Shown here in pieces: positions 55,161 through 64,000 of a DNA stretch of 64,000 nt. Origin of the DNA: DATKPE01 sp033854175 (GTDB taxonomy: Bacteria; Bacteroidota; Ignavibacteria; UBA10030; SZUA-254); contig JAWOKN010000004.1 of NCBI GenBank assembly GCA_033854175.1, forward strand, positions 6,579 to 70,578, given 5' to 3'. Within the stretch, counting starts at the first letter, position 1; the number at the start of each line of letters is the position of its first letter. Position numbers and translations under genes: made by a program. A model generated the notes under the pieces. The model was not told the origin of the DNA, did not search any database, and was given only the letters and a program-made list of their open reading frames with translations.

Positions 55161-56177
55161 TCACTGGACGAGAAGCATCACCAATCCCGTCGCAAACAAG
55201 TTCACGATCGCAAGGGGAAGCATGACTTTCCAGCCGATATTCATCAACTGATCGTACCGAAACCGCGGGATGGTCCAGCGGATAACAATAAAGAAGAGCA
55301 CCAGGATCCCCGCCTTGAAGCAAAAACCCACCACCTGGATGACCGCAATCCAGACCGGCGCGAGCCCGAGATGATGAATAAACGGCACCTGCCATCCCCC
55401 GAGGTATAACGTGGTCATGATTGCACTCGATGTCAGCATGTTGGCGTACTCCGAAAGGAAAAACAGGCCAAACTTCAATCCACTGTACTCCGTGTGGTAC
55501 CCCCCGACGAGTTCCGGTTCGGCCTCCGGCAGGTCAAACGGGAGCCGGTTCGTTTCGGCGAACGCGGAGACGGCAAATGTTACGAAGCCAATGGGCTGAA
55601 GAATAATGTTCCATCTCCACCCCGCCTGGGCGGAGACAATTTTGTCCAGCTGCAAGCTGCCGGCGATCATCACAACACCGATGATCGACAGACCCATCGC
55701 AAGCTCATAGCTGATCATCTGTGCCGAGGAGCGCAATCCCCCGAGTAGGGAATACTTACTGTTGGATGACCATCCGCTCAGCGTGATACCGTAGACACCG
55801 AGCGAGGTCAGGGCGAGAATATACAAAATGCCGATATTGACGTTCGCAATCTGAAGTGGGATATCCTGGCCAAACAGCATGATGTGATCCCCGAAAGGCA
55901 CAACGGCAAATGTCGTCATCGCGACCGTTATTGAGATGATCGGTGCGAGGTCGTGGATGAAGCGATCGGCCTGCCGGGGTACGATATCCTCCTTCACCAG
56001 AAGCTTGAGGACATCGGCAAGCGGTTGAAGCAAACCCTGCCACCCGACCCGGTTCGGGCCGATCCGGTTCTGAATTGCGGCCGCAACCCGCCGCTCAACC
56101 AGGACAATATATGCCACGGTGCCGACCATGACCCCCATGACGATGACGATCTTTATTGTCGATATCAGGATTTCCAT
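55161..56177 (-). CDS. nuoH: NADH-quinone oxidoreductase subunit H
   Basis: 338-residue, eight-helix membrane subunit at the quinone entry of complex I. The family signatures VERRVAAAIQNRIGPNRVG and AETNRLPFDLPEAEPELVGG are present. Its ATG and the nuoG stop overlap by one base (TAATG), so translation is coupled. Confidence 0.97.
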   Translation of the reverse strand: MEILISTIKIVIVMGVMVGTVAYIVLVERRVAAAIQNRIGPNRVGWQGLLQPLADVLKLLVKEDIVPRQADRFIHDLAPIISITVAMTTFAVVPFGDHIMLFGQDIPLQIANVNIGILYILALTSLGVYGITLSGWSSNSKYSLLGGLRSSAQMISYELAMGLSIIGVVMIAGSLQLDKIVSAQAGWRWNIILQPIGFVTFAVSAFAETNRLPFDLPEAEPELVGGYHTEYSGLKFGLFFLSEYANMLTSSAIMTTLYLGGWQVPFIHHLGLAPVWIAVIQVVGFCFKAGILVLFFIVIRWTIPRFRYDQLMNIGWKVMLPLAIVNLFATGLVMLLVQ

Positions 56178-57859
56178 TATGATTTTCCCAGAGTGGCAGA
56201 AACAGACGCACGTTGAAGCATCATGCCATGTGAACCGAGTTTAAGGTACGACATTCCCTTAAACGAAGGAAGTGATGCGGTCATCTCGTTGAAGACATCT
56301 TCTGCCGTCGAGTACCGCCATTTTGCACCAAGGGCATTGGCGACATTCATGCACACCCTCCACGTCGGTCGGGCGTCGCGTCGCTGTCCCTTCATCCAAC
56401 GGTCATTCAGCGCTCCAAACCGGTCCAGCCTGCTGAGCGACAAACCGTCGAGCGCCCGTTCAATGACAGCGGTCGCAACAGCCGGTCTGATGCGCTGGAC
56501 ATAGCCCAGAAAATTCGTCATCGTGCCGTTTTTCTCCGCGTACGTTGCCGAGGAAAACACCACATGGGCAATTTTCGTCAACGGATTCTCGCTGCTCGCG
56601 TGAACGATCAGAAGATCCAGTTTTGAGAGAATCTCGAGGATCTTCGGATCATTGCCGAGCGTCTCATCAATGACATAGAGGGCTTTGACCTCCCCCCGGT
56701 CGATAGCACCGAGAATCCCCGGAAAATCGTTCGACGGTTCCGGGGGCATGAGACCGACTTCCCGCGCACCCCTGCTGTTCGGGGTTTTGTCCGCCCTTAT
56801 GAGAAGACCGTCCTCATCACCGTCGATCACAACCCGGCGGAAATCAAACTTTTTCACGCCAGCGAAATTGAGGAACTTCACGAGAAGGTAATTATCCTCA
56901 TTCGTGGCAAAGGGAGATCCGATTGCCGCTATTTCATGCTTTTTGTAACCCTTCAATTCCGAAGCCGCCTTCGCAACAGCTTCATCCCACCCCACCTCGA
57001 TCAACTCCCTTTCCTTCCTGAGGAGCGGACCCTTGATGCGCTGCGGACTGTTCACGTATTTAAAGGTGTCCAATCGGCCATGATCGCACATCCAGTACCC
57101 GTTCACCCCCGGATTAAACCGCGGGGTGAGCCTGAGAATCTCATTGTTCCGCACCCACATCTTGGTGTTGCATCCGCGGGCACACCCAATGCATATGGTA
57201 TCGGTGGATGACATCTCCCAGACCCTGGCCTTAAAACGGAAATCCCGGCTGGTGAGCGCCCCCACGGGACACAGATCGATGGTATTCATCGAGTAGGGAT
57301 TATCCAGCTTTTCCCCGGGGAAGGTTGTCAGTTCGATGTGATCACACCTCCGTGTAAAGACCAGCTGGGGCTTTTTCGCCACCTCGTCACAGAACCGTAT
57401 GCAGCGCGAACACATGATGCAACGTTCGGTGTCGAGCATGACCCTCGGTCCGAGTTCGACCCTCTTCGGTTTCCTCACTTTGTCGAACTCGAACCTGCTG
57501 ACTCCCTCCCCGAACTTGTAGGCGTAATCCTGCAATTTGCACTCCCCCGCCTCATCACAGATCGGACAATCGAGCGGGTGGTTGATCAGCAGGAATTCCA
57601 TCACCGCCTGTTGTGCGTTCACGACCTTCGGACTCTGGGTCCTGACAACCATCCCATCGGTGACCAGGGTGGAGCATGCAATCGCCAGTTTCGGGAATTT
57701 TTCCACCTCAACGAGGCAAATGCGGCAATTCCCAGCGACGGAGAGGCTCGGATGCCAGCAGAAATGGGGTATCTGTATGCCGTTCTCCAGTGCAGCCTGA
57801 ATGATCGTCTTGGATCCGGAGACCTCGAGTTCTTTTCCGTCGATTATAATCTTTGCCAT
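56177..57859 (-). CDS. nuoG: NADH-quinone oxidoreductase subunit G, short form
   Basis: 560 residues, against about 900 in E. coli. The N-terminal 2Fe-2S ligands are in HFCWHPSLSVAGNCRIC and near-by Cys; CPICDEAGECKLQD and CIMCSRCIRFCDE hold the 4Fe-4S clusters; GCARGCNTKMW holds a further one. The molybdopterin-like domain is present but truncated at the C-terminus. I start at ATG 57859 because AGAAGG lies upstream and the family begins MAKIIIDGKEL; the frame continues to 57883. Genes nuoE, nuoF and nuoD are not next to it. Confidence 0.94.
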   Translation of the reverse strand: MAKIIIDGKELEVSGSKTIIQAALENGIQIPHFCWHPSLSVAGNCRICLVEVEKFPKLAIACSTLVTDGMVVRTQSPKVVNAQQAVMEFLLINHPLDCPICDEAGECKLQDYAYKFGEGVSRFEFDKVRKPKRVELGPRVMLDTERCIMCSRCIRFCDEVAKKPQLVFTRRCDHIELTTFPGEKLDNPYSMNTIDLCPVGALTSRDFRFKARVWEMSSTDTICIGCARGCNTKMWVRNNEILRLTPRFNPGVNGYWMCDHGRLDTFKYVNSPQRIKGPLLRKERELIEVGWDEAVAKAASELKGYKKHEIAAIGSPFATNEDNYLLVKFLNFAGVKKFDFRRVVIDGDEDGLLIRADKTPNSRGAREVGLMPPEPSNDFPGILGAIDRGEVKALYVIDETLGNDPKILEILSKLDLLIVHASSENPLTKIAHVVFSSATYAEKNGTMTNFLGYVQRIRPAVATAVIERALDGLSLSRLDRFGALNDRWMKGQRRDARPTWRVCMNVANALGAKWRYSTAEDVFNEMTASLPSFKGMSYLKLGSHGMMLQRASVSATLGKS

Positions 57860-57965
57860 CGTACCTTCTTCATCATGTGTCAACTCTGATTACATGAAAA
57901 ACACCTCTGCAACATGCGCCGGGCCCGGATGAACCCGGAACCGGTCTTTTCCGCACCCGCCTGCT

Positions 57966-59414
57966 TCATGCGTGAGAAAGCTGGAGTGCCGATTTTAACC
58001 GGTTCATATACGCGATGTGGAAATCCTTCAGCAACCGGACAAACTCCGTCAGTTCCTCGTACGGCGGTAAAAACGTCGTCCGGAAATGGAAGGATCCCGG
58101 AAGTTGCCCGAATCCTGATCCGGGCACGACGCAGATTCCCGTTTCCTCGAGAAGGGCAAGACAGTAATCGAAATCCCTTTTCGATTCATACTCACAACGT
58201 TGTTCGGGTGTCATCGCCCCGACATCAACGCTCGGATCACGAGGGAAGTCAAGCTTGACAAAAGCATACATCGCACCCTGGGGAATTTCCAGTGACATCC
58301 CGTCCACACGATTGATCGCATCCCCCAGCAACTCCGCTTTCCGTTTCAAATTCGTCAAGATCGTTTCGCGTTCAGAGTGGTAGGTTTCATAACTTTCATC
58401 CCCCTTCTTGGGAGGAGAAACCATGAGATAGGTCGCTACCTGGCCCGGAAGATTCGCGCAGAGACTTATTGACTGCAGCTTCACGAGCTCGGTGAGAACT
58501 TCCTGGGGGACGTTCCTGAATTCAACATATCCGCCCCGATGACCGCACTCTCCCAAAAAACCCTTCGAGACGGAATGAAAACTGAACAGCGTCACCTCCC
58601 TCTCACCAAGGTCATGCATGACCTTGGCAAATGAGAAAAATTTTGATCCCGTATGATAGACGTTCTCCTGGTAGACCTCATCGGCCATGATGGAAAGGGA
58701 GTTCCGTCGGGCAAACCGGATCACCATCTCGATATTCCCGCGCGTCAGGACTGCACCCGTGGGATTTCCCGGATTGATCACCGCAAGTGCCACGGGATGA
58801 ATGCCCTGCTTCTTTCCCTTCTGAAGGCTCTCCTCAAGGATATCCTCGTTGAGCTGCCAGTGGTTTGCCTCGTCAAGATAATAGGGTATTTGCCGTGCGC
58901 CGTAGAGGTCGATCGTCGCGCTGTAAAGAGGATATTGCGGCACGGGAATCATGAATCCGTCGTTCTGATTCCGCAAAAGCGTGAGGATGGCCGACTGAAC
59001 CCCCTTGCTGGCTCCGTCGGTCAGAATGATCGCATCCCGGGTGGCGGGGATCCCGTCCCTGCGCCTGATAAAGTCCGCAACCGCCTCGCGGACAAACGGA
59101 ATACCGGCGCTCTGGGAGTAGGCGCCAAGTCCGATCGGGTATTTCTCCAAAAATGCCCTGGCACGCTCGACGATATCCCGCGGGTAGAGCGTAAGGACCG
59201 CGTCACTCCGTAGGAGGGGCGGATATTCGAGGAGACTCAGCATCTGCCGGATGTAACTGACGGGTTGTTGTTTCAGAGCCTGCGGATTGCCGATATTGCA
59301 GTAGATGATCTTCCGACCCCCAGCTTCGAGTTCCTGTGCCCTCTGCACGATCGGACCACGAACGGCATACTCCGCCCGCAGGAGGTTCTTGTTAAGGGAT
59401 TGAAGTGATATCAT
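57966..59414 (-). CDS. Alanine-aminotransferase-like PLP enzyme
   Basis: 482-residue class I/II aminotransferase of the long eukaryote-like ALT type rather than AlaA/AlaC. The PLP-binding Lys is in FHSVSKGFLGECG. The opening NLLRAEYAVRGPIVQRAQEL and the IGNPQALKQQP motif are typical of alanine:2-oxoglutarate aminotransferase. It lies upstream of the nuo genes on the same strand with a 106-bp gap. Specificity for alanine is inferred. Confidence 0.88.
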   Translation of the reverse strand: MISLQSLNKNLLRAEYAVRGPIVQRAQELEAGGRKIIYCNIGNPQALKQQPVSYIRQMLSLLEYPPLLRSDAVLTLYPRDIVERARAFLEKYPIGLGAYSQSAGIPFVREAVADFIRRRDGIPATRDAIILTDGASKGVQSAILTLLRNQNDGFMIPVPQYPLYSATIDLYGARQIPYYLDEANHWQLNEDILEESLQKGKKQGIHPVALAVINPGNPTGAVLTRGNIEMVIRFARRNSLSIMADEVYQENVYHTGSKFFSFAKVMHDLGEREVTLFSFHSVSKGFLGECGHRGGYVEFRNVPQEVLTELVKLQSISLCANLPGQVATYLMVSPPKKGDESYETYHSERETILTNLKRKAELLGDAINRVDGMSLEIPQGAMYAFVKLDFPRDPSVDVGAMTPEQRCEYESKRDFDYCLALLEETGICVVPGSGFGQLPGSFHFRTTFLPPYEELTEFVRLLKDFHIAYMNRLKSALQLSHA

Positions 59415-59486
59415 GACTTTTTCGCTGTCTGTATTTAGTGGAGATAATTCACACCGGATTGCCCGGATGTGGTCATGCAGCTCCGG

Positions 59487-60797
59487 TCAGGCCGCCTTGT
59501 GCGTACCGCCCGCCGGCACCATCGGTGTAATGATCACGGTAGAAAACAGATCAAATTGAAAAAGTTTGTCCGCAACAGACTGAATATCCTCGATACGCAC
59601 CGCATCGATGGACGATAATACCTCATCGAGCGAAATACAGCGGTTGAAGTAAAACTCTCCGCTCCCCAGCCTCATCATGCGGTTTGACATGCTCTCCAGA
59701 CCGATCATGATGGAGCCCTTCAGCTGGGCCTTTGTCCGCGCAAGTTCCGCACGGCTTACGGGTGTTTCCCGGAGTTTTTGAAGCTCCCGGTAGATGAGTT
59801 CAATTGACCGGTCGACGTTTTTGGTGTCCGTGCTGATGTACACCCCCACATTGCCCGTGTCACTCAGCAGATTCGCAAACGAATAGACAGAGTAGGCAAA
59901 GCCGTACCTCTCCCGGATGTTCTGAAACAGGCGGGAACTCATGCCTTCACCCAGGAGCGTGTTGAGGGTCAGAAGCGTAAACCTCTGCCGGTTTTTAACC
60001 CCGTAACCGATCGTCCCGAGGCAAATGTGTGCCTGCGTAATCGGTTTCTCAAACAGATCCTTCCTGGGCCGGGAATGCCGGGGACCGGTGCTTCGCCGGA
60101 TGTGCGATCCGCTGTTTTTTGTCTTGTGAAAACACTTCCCCACCAGATCCACCAGGGCATCATGATCCACATTGCCCGCCGCAGACACCACCATCCGTTC
60201 CGGAACGTAATGATGGTGAATGTACCCGAAGAGATCGTCACGCGAAAAACTTTTTACCGTCTCTGCCCGGCCAATGATCGGAAACCCGAGCGGATGCTTC
60301 TGGAAGATATTATGATCAAAATAATCATGTATCAAATCATCGGGGTCATCCTCGATATTCTTTAATTCCTCCAGTATAACCCCTTTCTCCTTCTCGAGCT
60401 CAGAACCCGGAACCTTGGGATTCTGGACGAGGTCGGAGAGGACATCCACCGCCTGCCTGAGATGATCATCCAGGATCCGCGCATAGTAACAGGTGTGCTC
60501 CTTCGTGGTAAAGGCGTTCAGATACCCCCCGAGACGTTCAAGGCTTCTCGCGATTTGTGGCGCGGTAAATCGCTCGGTCCCCTTGAAAACCATATGTTCC
60601 AGAAAATGGGAAATTCCGTTGTTGGACTCGGATTCATCACGGGATCCGACGTTGATCCAGACACCGATGGAAATGGAACGCACGTAGGGTATTGCCTCCG
60701 AGACGATGCATAATCCGTTGGGAAGAACTGTCTTGTGATATTTGGACCGGAGCAGAGGTGAAGTATCTGCCGATTCACGTCCTGAAATTTTCAGCAT
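59487..60797 (-). CDS. M16 processing-peptidase-like zinc protease
   Basis: 436 residues without a signal peptide. HXXEH is present as H64-F-L-E67-H68 in GISHFLEHMVFKG, the ELKNIEDDPDDL region supplies the further acid, and the R/Y region is SSRLFQNIRERYGFAYS. It resembles the beta subunit of mitochondrial processing peptidase and bacterial YmxG, so it is probably cytosolic and homodimeric. I start at ATG 60797; the frame extends to a TTG at 60812. Confidence 0.93.
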   Translation of the reverse strand: MLKISGRESADTSPLLRSKYHKTVLPNGLCIVSEAIPYVRSISIGVWINVGSRDESESNNGISHFLEHMVFKGTERFTAPQIARSLERLGGYLNAFTTKEHTCYYARILDDHLRQAVDVLSDLVQNPKVPGSELEKEKGVILEELKNIEDDPDDLIHDYFDHNIFQKHPLGFPIIGRAETVKSFSRDDLFGYIHHHYVPERMVVSAAGNVDHDALVDLVGKCFHKTKNSGSHIRRSTGPRHSRPRKDLFEKPITQAHICLGTIGYGVKNRQRFTLLTLNTLLGEGMSSRLFQNIRERYGFAYSVYSFANLLSDTGNVGVYISTDTKNVDRSIELIYRELQKLRETPVSRAELARTKAQLKGSIMIGLESMSNRMMRLGSGEFYFNRCISLDEVLSSIDAVRIEDIQSVADKLFQFDLFSTVIITPMVPAGGTHKAA

Positions 60798-60859
60798 AGG
60801 AGACCGGAGCAAAGTAATCGTGCGTAGTAAAATATACTATAAATCGGGCCGATAATCAA

Positions 60860-61504
60860 CTATTTCAGATGACGGGATGCCGGATTGAGGATCATATCAC
60901 GGAGTTTCGTCACCAGCATGTCGATGGCAACACTGTTCTCACCCCCCTTGGGGATAATGACATCCGCCCAGCGTTTGCTCGGTTCAACAAATTCAAGATG
61001 CATGGGTTTGACCGTCGCAGTGTACTGCTCCATCACCGACTCGATCGACCGGCCTCGATCGAGGAGATCCCTTTTGAGCCTTCTCAACAAACGTTCATCA
61101 GCATCCGTATCCACAAATATTTTTATATCCATCAACTCGCGCAGTTCCCGTTCGACAAAAATAAGAATCCCCTCCACGATGATCACCATTCGGGGTTCGA
61201 TGTGCTTTGTTTCCTCCAGCCTGCGGTATGTCTTGTACTCATACAAGGGTTGTTCGATGCTCTTCCCCTTTCTTAACTGCCTCAGGTGAGCGATGAGAAG
61301 CGCTGTCTCAAGAGCATCGGGATGATCAAAATTCACTTGCTCGGGGGATTGCCCGGAAAAAGTACCAATATCCCTGTAATAATAATCGTGACGTAAAACG
61401 ATCACCGAAGCGGGGTCCAACCGCTCGAGAATCCGCTGTGTGACGGTGGTTTTTCCTGAACCGGTTCCGCCGGCGATCCCTATGATAAGCGGAGTCGATG
61501 TCAT
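60860..61504 (-). CDS. udk: Uridine kinase
   Basis: 214-residue pyrimidine-salvage kinase phosphorylating uridine or cytidine. The P-loop is GIAGGTGSGKTTV, the nucleoside region is YYYRDIGTFSGQSPEQVNFDHPDA, and a LID with RRLKRDLLDRGRS follows. I start at ATG 61504 (MTSTPLIIGI); the longer frame to 61576 crosses the promoter. Its promoter ends about 12 bp upstream of the ATG, so the leader is very short. Confidence 0.95.
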   Translation of the reverse strand: MTSTPLIIGIAGGTGSGKTTVTQRILERLDPASVIVLRHDYYYRDIGTFSGQSPEQVNFDHPDALETALLIAHLRQLRKGKSIEQPLYEYKTYRRLEETKHIEPRMVIIVEGILIFVERELRELMDIKIFVDTDADERLLRRLKRDLLDRGRSIESVMEQYTATVKPMHLEFVEPSKRWADVIIPKGGENSVAIDMLVTKLRDMILNPASRHLK

Positions 61505-61515
61505 ATGTGAGAAAG

Positions 61516-61544
61516 AATATACTCTAATGGAGGTGGAGATGCAA
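61516..61544 (-). promoter_or_regulatory. Promoter of udk
   Basis: On the minus strand -35 TTGCAT (61539-61544), 17-bp spacer, -10 TATATT (61516-61521). The start near 61509 leaves a leader of about five bases before ATG 61504. Confidence 0.75.
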
Positions 61545-61625
61545 ACAAGGGGGGGTCGTGTGGCCTCCTTATCCACCCCCTCTTCCCCCTGCTCTCCCGC
61601 ACGTCAAGGTGCGGGTGCCGGATAA

Positions 61626-61654
61626 TTGTATCTGATGACTCGGTTTTTTACATT
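61626..61654 (+). promoter_or_regulatory. Promoter of the GT2 gene
   Basis: -35 TTGTAT (61626-61631), 17-bp spacer, -10 TACATT (61649-61654). The apparent TTG start of the longer frame is this -35, so the first usable start is ATG 61677. Confidence 0.7.
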
Positions 61655-61676
61655 TGTCCCAAACGAAAATCTGGCC

Positions 61677-62780
61677 ATGGACATGTTTGAGACAATCCTC
61701 ATTTGCATTACCACCATCTATATTGCCGAGATGATCTATCTCAGAGCCGGTCTTGGCCGCGCAGACTCCCCCGAAGAGGTGGTAGAGGATCAACCGATGG
61801 TGTCGGTCATTGTCGCCGCACGAAATGAGGAAGAATATATCGGTGATTGCGTCCGATCGCTACTTTGCCTCGACTATCCGCCCGAGAAACTGGACATTAT
61901 TGTCATCAACGACTCATCGACCGACCGTACAGGTGAAATCCTTGATGCATTTTGTCCAAATCCGCTCCTCAGGGTTCTGTCGACTTCACAGGGCCAGGGC
62001 AGCCTGCACGGGAAGACAAATGCAATCGCCCTCGGAATCCGACACGCGCGCGGGGAAATCATCATGCTCACCGATGCTGATTGCACGGTGCAGCCGTCAT
62101 GGGTATCCCGGACGGTACGATATTTCGCACCCTCGACGGGTGTCGTCGGAGGGTTTACGCTCCTCAAAACCGACAACCTATTCGAACGCATACAATGCAT
62201 CGATTGGCTTTACCTGTTCAGCGTGGCTGCGGCAACTGTTGGTTGGAAGATACCCTTGACGGTGATCGGCAATAACTTCGCAGTCCGGCGGGATGCGTAT
62301 CTCCAGGCCGGCGGGTATGAAAATATACCCTTCAGCGTCACCGAGGATTTTGTCCTGGTCCAGGCAATCCTCAGGCGAACCGAATTCAAGATTTGCTTTC
62401 CTCTCGATCCCCTCTGCCTAGTCCGCAGCCAGCCCTGCCGTAACCTCGAACACCTTTACCGCCAGAAACAGCGGTGGGGAGTCGGCGGCCTTGATATGGT
62501 ATTCCGGGGCTTTGTCATCATGGGCATCAGCTGGCTCATACGACTCATGGTGATCCTGGAAACGCTTCTCGCGCATTTCCCGACAGCTGCGGTGCTTTCC
62601 CTGGTGGTGGTCGCATTCGACCTGATTCTCGTCTGGAAACCGATGAAGCGTTTTACATCCATGAAGAAGCTGTTGCGTTCATTCCTCCCCTTTGAAGTCT
62701 ACCTGACGCTCTACGTCCTCACCCTCCCAATTATTGCCCTGGCGAGCAAAAGTGTCGTTTGGAAGGAACGGCGTTTATAA
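61677..62780 (+). CDS. Membrane glycosyltransferase family 2
   Basis: 367 residues. TM1 is at residues about 4-22, then a GT-A domain with NDSSTDRTG, the DxD-like TDAD motif, GNNFAVRRDAY, the ED of TEDFVL and a QKQRW motif, the set seen in processive transferases. Two to four C-terminal helices follow. It would transfer a sugar from a nucleotide donor to a membrane acceptor (lipid or polysaccharide). I start at ATG 61677 because the upstream part of the frame overlaps its promoter. The sugar is unknown. Confidence 0.88.
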   Translation: MDMFETILICITTIYIAEMIYLRAGLGRADSPEEVVEDQPMVSVIVAARNEEEYIGDCVRSLLCLDYPPEKLDIIVINDSSTDRTGEILDAFCPNPLLRVLSTSQGQGSLHGKTNAIALGIRHARGEIIMLTDADCTVQPSWVSRTVRYFAPSTGVVGGFTLLKTDNLFERIQCIDWLYLFSVAAATVGWKIPLTVIGNNFAVRRDAYLQAGGYENIPFSVTEDFVLVQAILRRTEFKICFPLDPLCLVRSQPCRNLEHLYRQKQRWGVGGLDMVFRGFVIMGISWLIRLMVILETLLAHFPTAAVLSLVVVAFDLILVWKPMKRFTSMKKLLRSFLPFEVYLTLYVLTLPIIALASKSVVWKERRL

Positions 62781-62784
62781 CAAA

Positions 62785-62806
62785 AACCCCTGACTGATCA
62801 GGGGTT
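62785..62806. terminator. Bidirectional terminator between GT2 and AAA+/Fis genes
   Basis: AACCCCTGA (62785-62793), loop CTGA, TCAGGGGTT (62798-62806). The minus-strand transcript ends in TTTTT after the stem, a good terminator for the regulator gene; in the plus direction the tail is weaker. Confidence 0.85.
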
Positions 62807-62829
62807 GAGTTTGTCAAATATTCATCCGG

Positions 62830-63858
62830 TTATGCGCGGGCCCGGGAACTGATAATATTGAGCCGTTTCAGTTTATAACGGAGAGTTTGTTCGGTCATTC
62901 CCAAAAAACCCGCAGCTTTCGACTGATTGAATCCGAACTTTTGCAATGCGCGTTCGATGATGCCCTTCTCAATCGCATCGAGTGATTTATCAAGAACAAA
63001 ATCCTGACCAGTCGCAATATTGTTGATCATCTTGACAACCTCAGTCTTTTCATCAACCAGCTCAGGCGGCAGCATGAACCGGCCACCGTTGGAGAACAAT
63101 ACGGATTTGTCGATCACTGCTTTCAGCTCCCGGATATTCTCCTTCCACGTCTGACGGACAAGAACATCAATCGCGTTGATATCGATGACCAGATCTCCGA
63201 TGCCGATTTCCTTGCAGAGTTCGGATGCAAAATGCTTGACGAGAAGCGGAATATCCTCCGGCCTCTCACGCAATGGTGGAATTTCGACACGCTCGAAATC
63301 GTTCAATTTTGTAAATAGATCTTCGAGCAGCTTCCTTTTTTCGACGAGTATTTTGGGATCCTCTTTAAGCGTCACGATCAACCTGATATCAACGGGTTCC
63401 TGACGAGTACTTCCGATGCGGCGGCTTGTCCGCTCGTTCATAAAATGAAGGATTTTCATTTGGTTGCGGAAACTCGCCTCCTCGATTTCTTCAATGAGCA
63501 CTGTTCCGCCATCGGCGATCTCGAAGAGACCGCGCTTGGTCGTGTACGGCAGGCCCTCCGCACCCCTGTCAAATCCAAAGAGAACTGCTTCCAGTTCCTT
63601 ATCATCAAGAACCGAGAGATTTATCGACATAAACGGTTTGGTTTCTTCTCCCGTGATCCCGGCGGAGTAAATATTCTTCGCAACGGCTCCTTTACCTACT
63701 CCGGCCTCGCCGATGATAATGACATCACTTCTGCTTTTTGACAGACGATGGATTTGCTTTAATAAATGATCAACAGCCCGACTTTTCCCGATGATCGGAT
63801 ATTCCAAGGATCCGCCGTTTATTTCATCGGCCGATTTGACCTTTTTATCTTTATCCAT
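62830..63858 (-). CDS. AAA+/Fis-type regulator lacking the sigma-54 contact loop
   Basis: 342 residues with no receiver or sensor domain. The AAA+ core of bacterial enhancer-binding proteins is about 20-245: Walker A GEAGVGKGA (50-58), Walker B GGTVLIEEI (117-125), and the RRIGS arginine region. A Fis-type helix-turn-helix is at the C-terminus (LQKFGFNQSKAAGFLGM onward). The GAFTGA loop that contacts sigma-54 should follow FDRGA; here it reads GAEGLP, so normal sigma-54 activation is unlikely. AAAGAGGAAG gives a good ribosome binding site. An extended -10 (TGG-TATAAT) lies at 63882-63890. Confidence 0.88.
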   Translation of the reverse strand: MDKDKKVKSADEINGGSLEYPIIGKSRAVDHLLKQIHRLSKSRSDVIIIGEAGVGKGAVAKNIYSAGITGEETKPFMSINLSVLDDKELEAVLFGFDRGAEGLPYTTKRGLFEIADGGTVLIEEIEEASFRNQMKILHFMNERTSRRIGSTRQEPVDIRLIVTLKEDPKILVEKRKLLEDLFTKLNDFERVEIPPLRERPEDIPLLVKHFASELCKEIGIGDLVIDINAIDVLVRQTWKENIRELKAVIDKSVLFSNGGRFMLPPELVDEKTEVVKMINNIATGQDFVLDKSLDAIEKGIIERALQKFGFNQSKAAGFLGMTEQTLRYKLKRLNIISSRARA

Positions 63859-63881
63859 GACTTCCTCTTTGTAACTTAATA

Positions 63882-63890
63882 ATTATACCA
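63882..63890 (-). promoter_or_regulatory. Extended -10 promoter of the AAA+/Fis regulator
   Basis: On the minus strand TGG followed by TATAAT (63882-63890), about 24 bp before the ATG at 63858. No strong -35 at 17 bp, which an extended -10 can replace. Confidence 0.6.
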
Positions 63891-64000
63891 CACCCTCATT
63901 CTTTCGAATTCGGGTTCTGGAATAATCTCCCGTTAAAAACCTTCAAATTGAAAAAGTGAGACAAGATAAGATTGTCCACCCAATCACGCCACCTGCTTAC

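Overview
This 64 kb window reads as a gene-dense chromosomal segment of a free-living Gram-negative bacterium, about 55% G+C by eye. There is no phage, insertion sequence, CRISPR array, rRNA or tRNA gene that I can recognise. Family content points to the FCB superphylum (Bacteroidota, Ignavibacteria or Calditrichota relatives): many lipoproteins with lipoboxes, DUF3857/transglutaminase, DUF1684 and DUF4296-like lipoproteins, paired secreted M16 and M28 peptidases, an HEXXH-type M49 peptidase, and a class II (B12) ribonucleotide reductase. I cannot name the genus. Most genes are housekeeping. The recurrent promoter form is TTGNNN, 17 bp, then TATATT or a close variant, and several leaders are very short.

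Left part (1-15 kb, mostly minus strand). The left edge is an open reading frame of at least 259 codons, cut by the window end, with an N-terminal membrane anchor and about 21 tandem nine-residue repeats. No minus-strand stop lies inside it, so a stop-to-stop ORF search misses it. Next come htrA, recO, mtnA and a PfkB kinase; two M28 peptidases; a protease-less PDZ protein; an rRNA pseudouridine synthase with a Nudix hydrolase; a histidine-rich multi-pass membrane protein; and an acyl-CoA synthetase.

Middle part (15-39 kb). A B12-dependent nrdJ with its own promoter and terminator is followed by three exported proteins. Then come guaA, gcvP, gcvH and the efp-accB-accC group on the minus strand. 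From 29 to 35.5 kb lies a phosphate island: phoB, an inward-facing pit/DUF47 operon, phoR, a small GIY-YIG-like gene under a four-repeat PHO box, a small lipoprotein, and an OPA-type transporter. A GAF histidine kinase and purM follow.

Right part (39-64 kb). FAH hydrolase, M23 peptidase, valS, M49 peptidase, SDR, a Ycf48-like propeller, a DUF1684 lipoprotein, and a SpoIIE phosphatase coupled to a HerA-type ATPase run on the plus strand. Convergent to them are a two-subunit M16 peptidase, nuoI-nuoH-nuoG, an alanine-aminotransferase-like gene, a third M16 peptidase and uridine kinase. The window ends with a glycosyltransferase 2 and an AAA+/Fis regulator whose sigma-54 contact loop is missing.

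The least explained items are the nonapeptide-repeat protein, the PHO-box-driven small gene, the degenerate AAA+/Fis regulator and the His-rich membrane protein.
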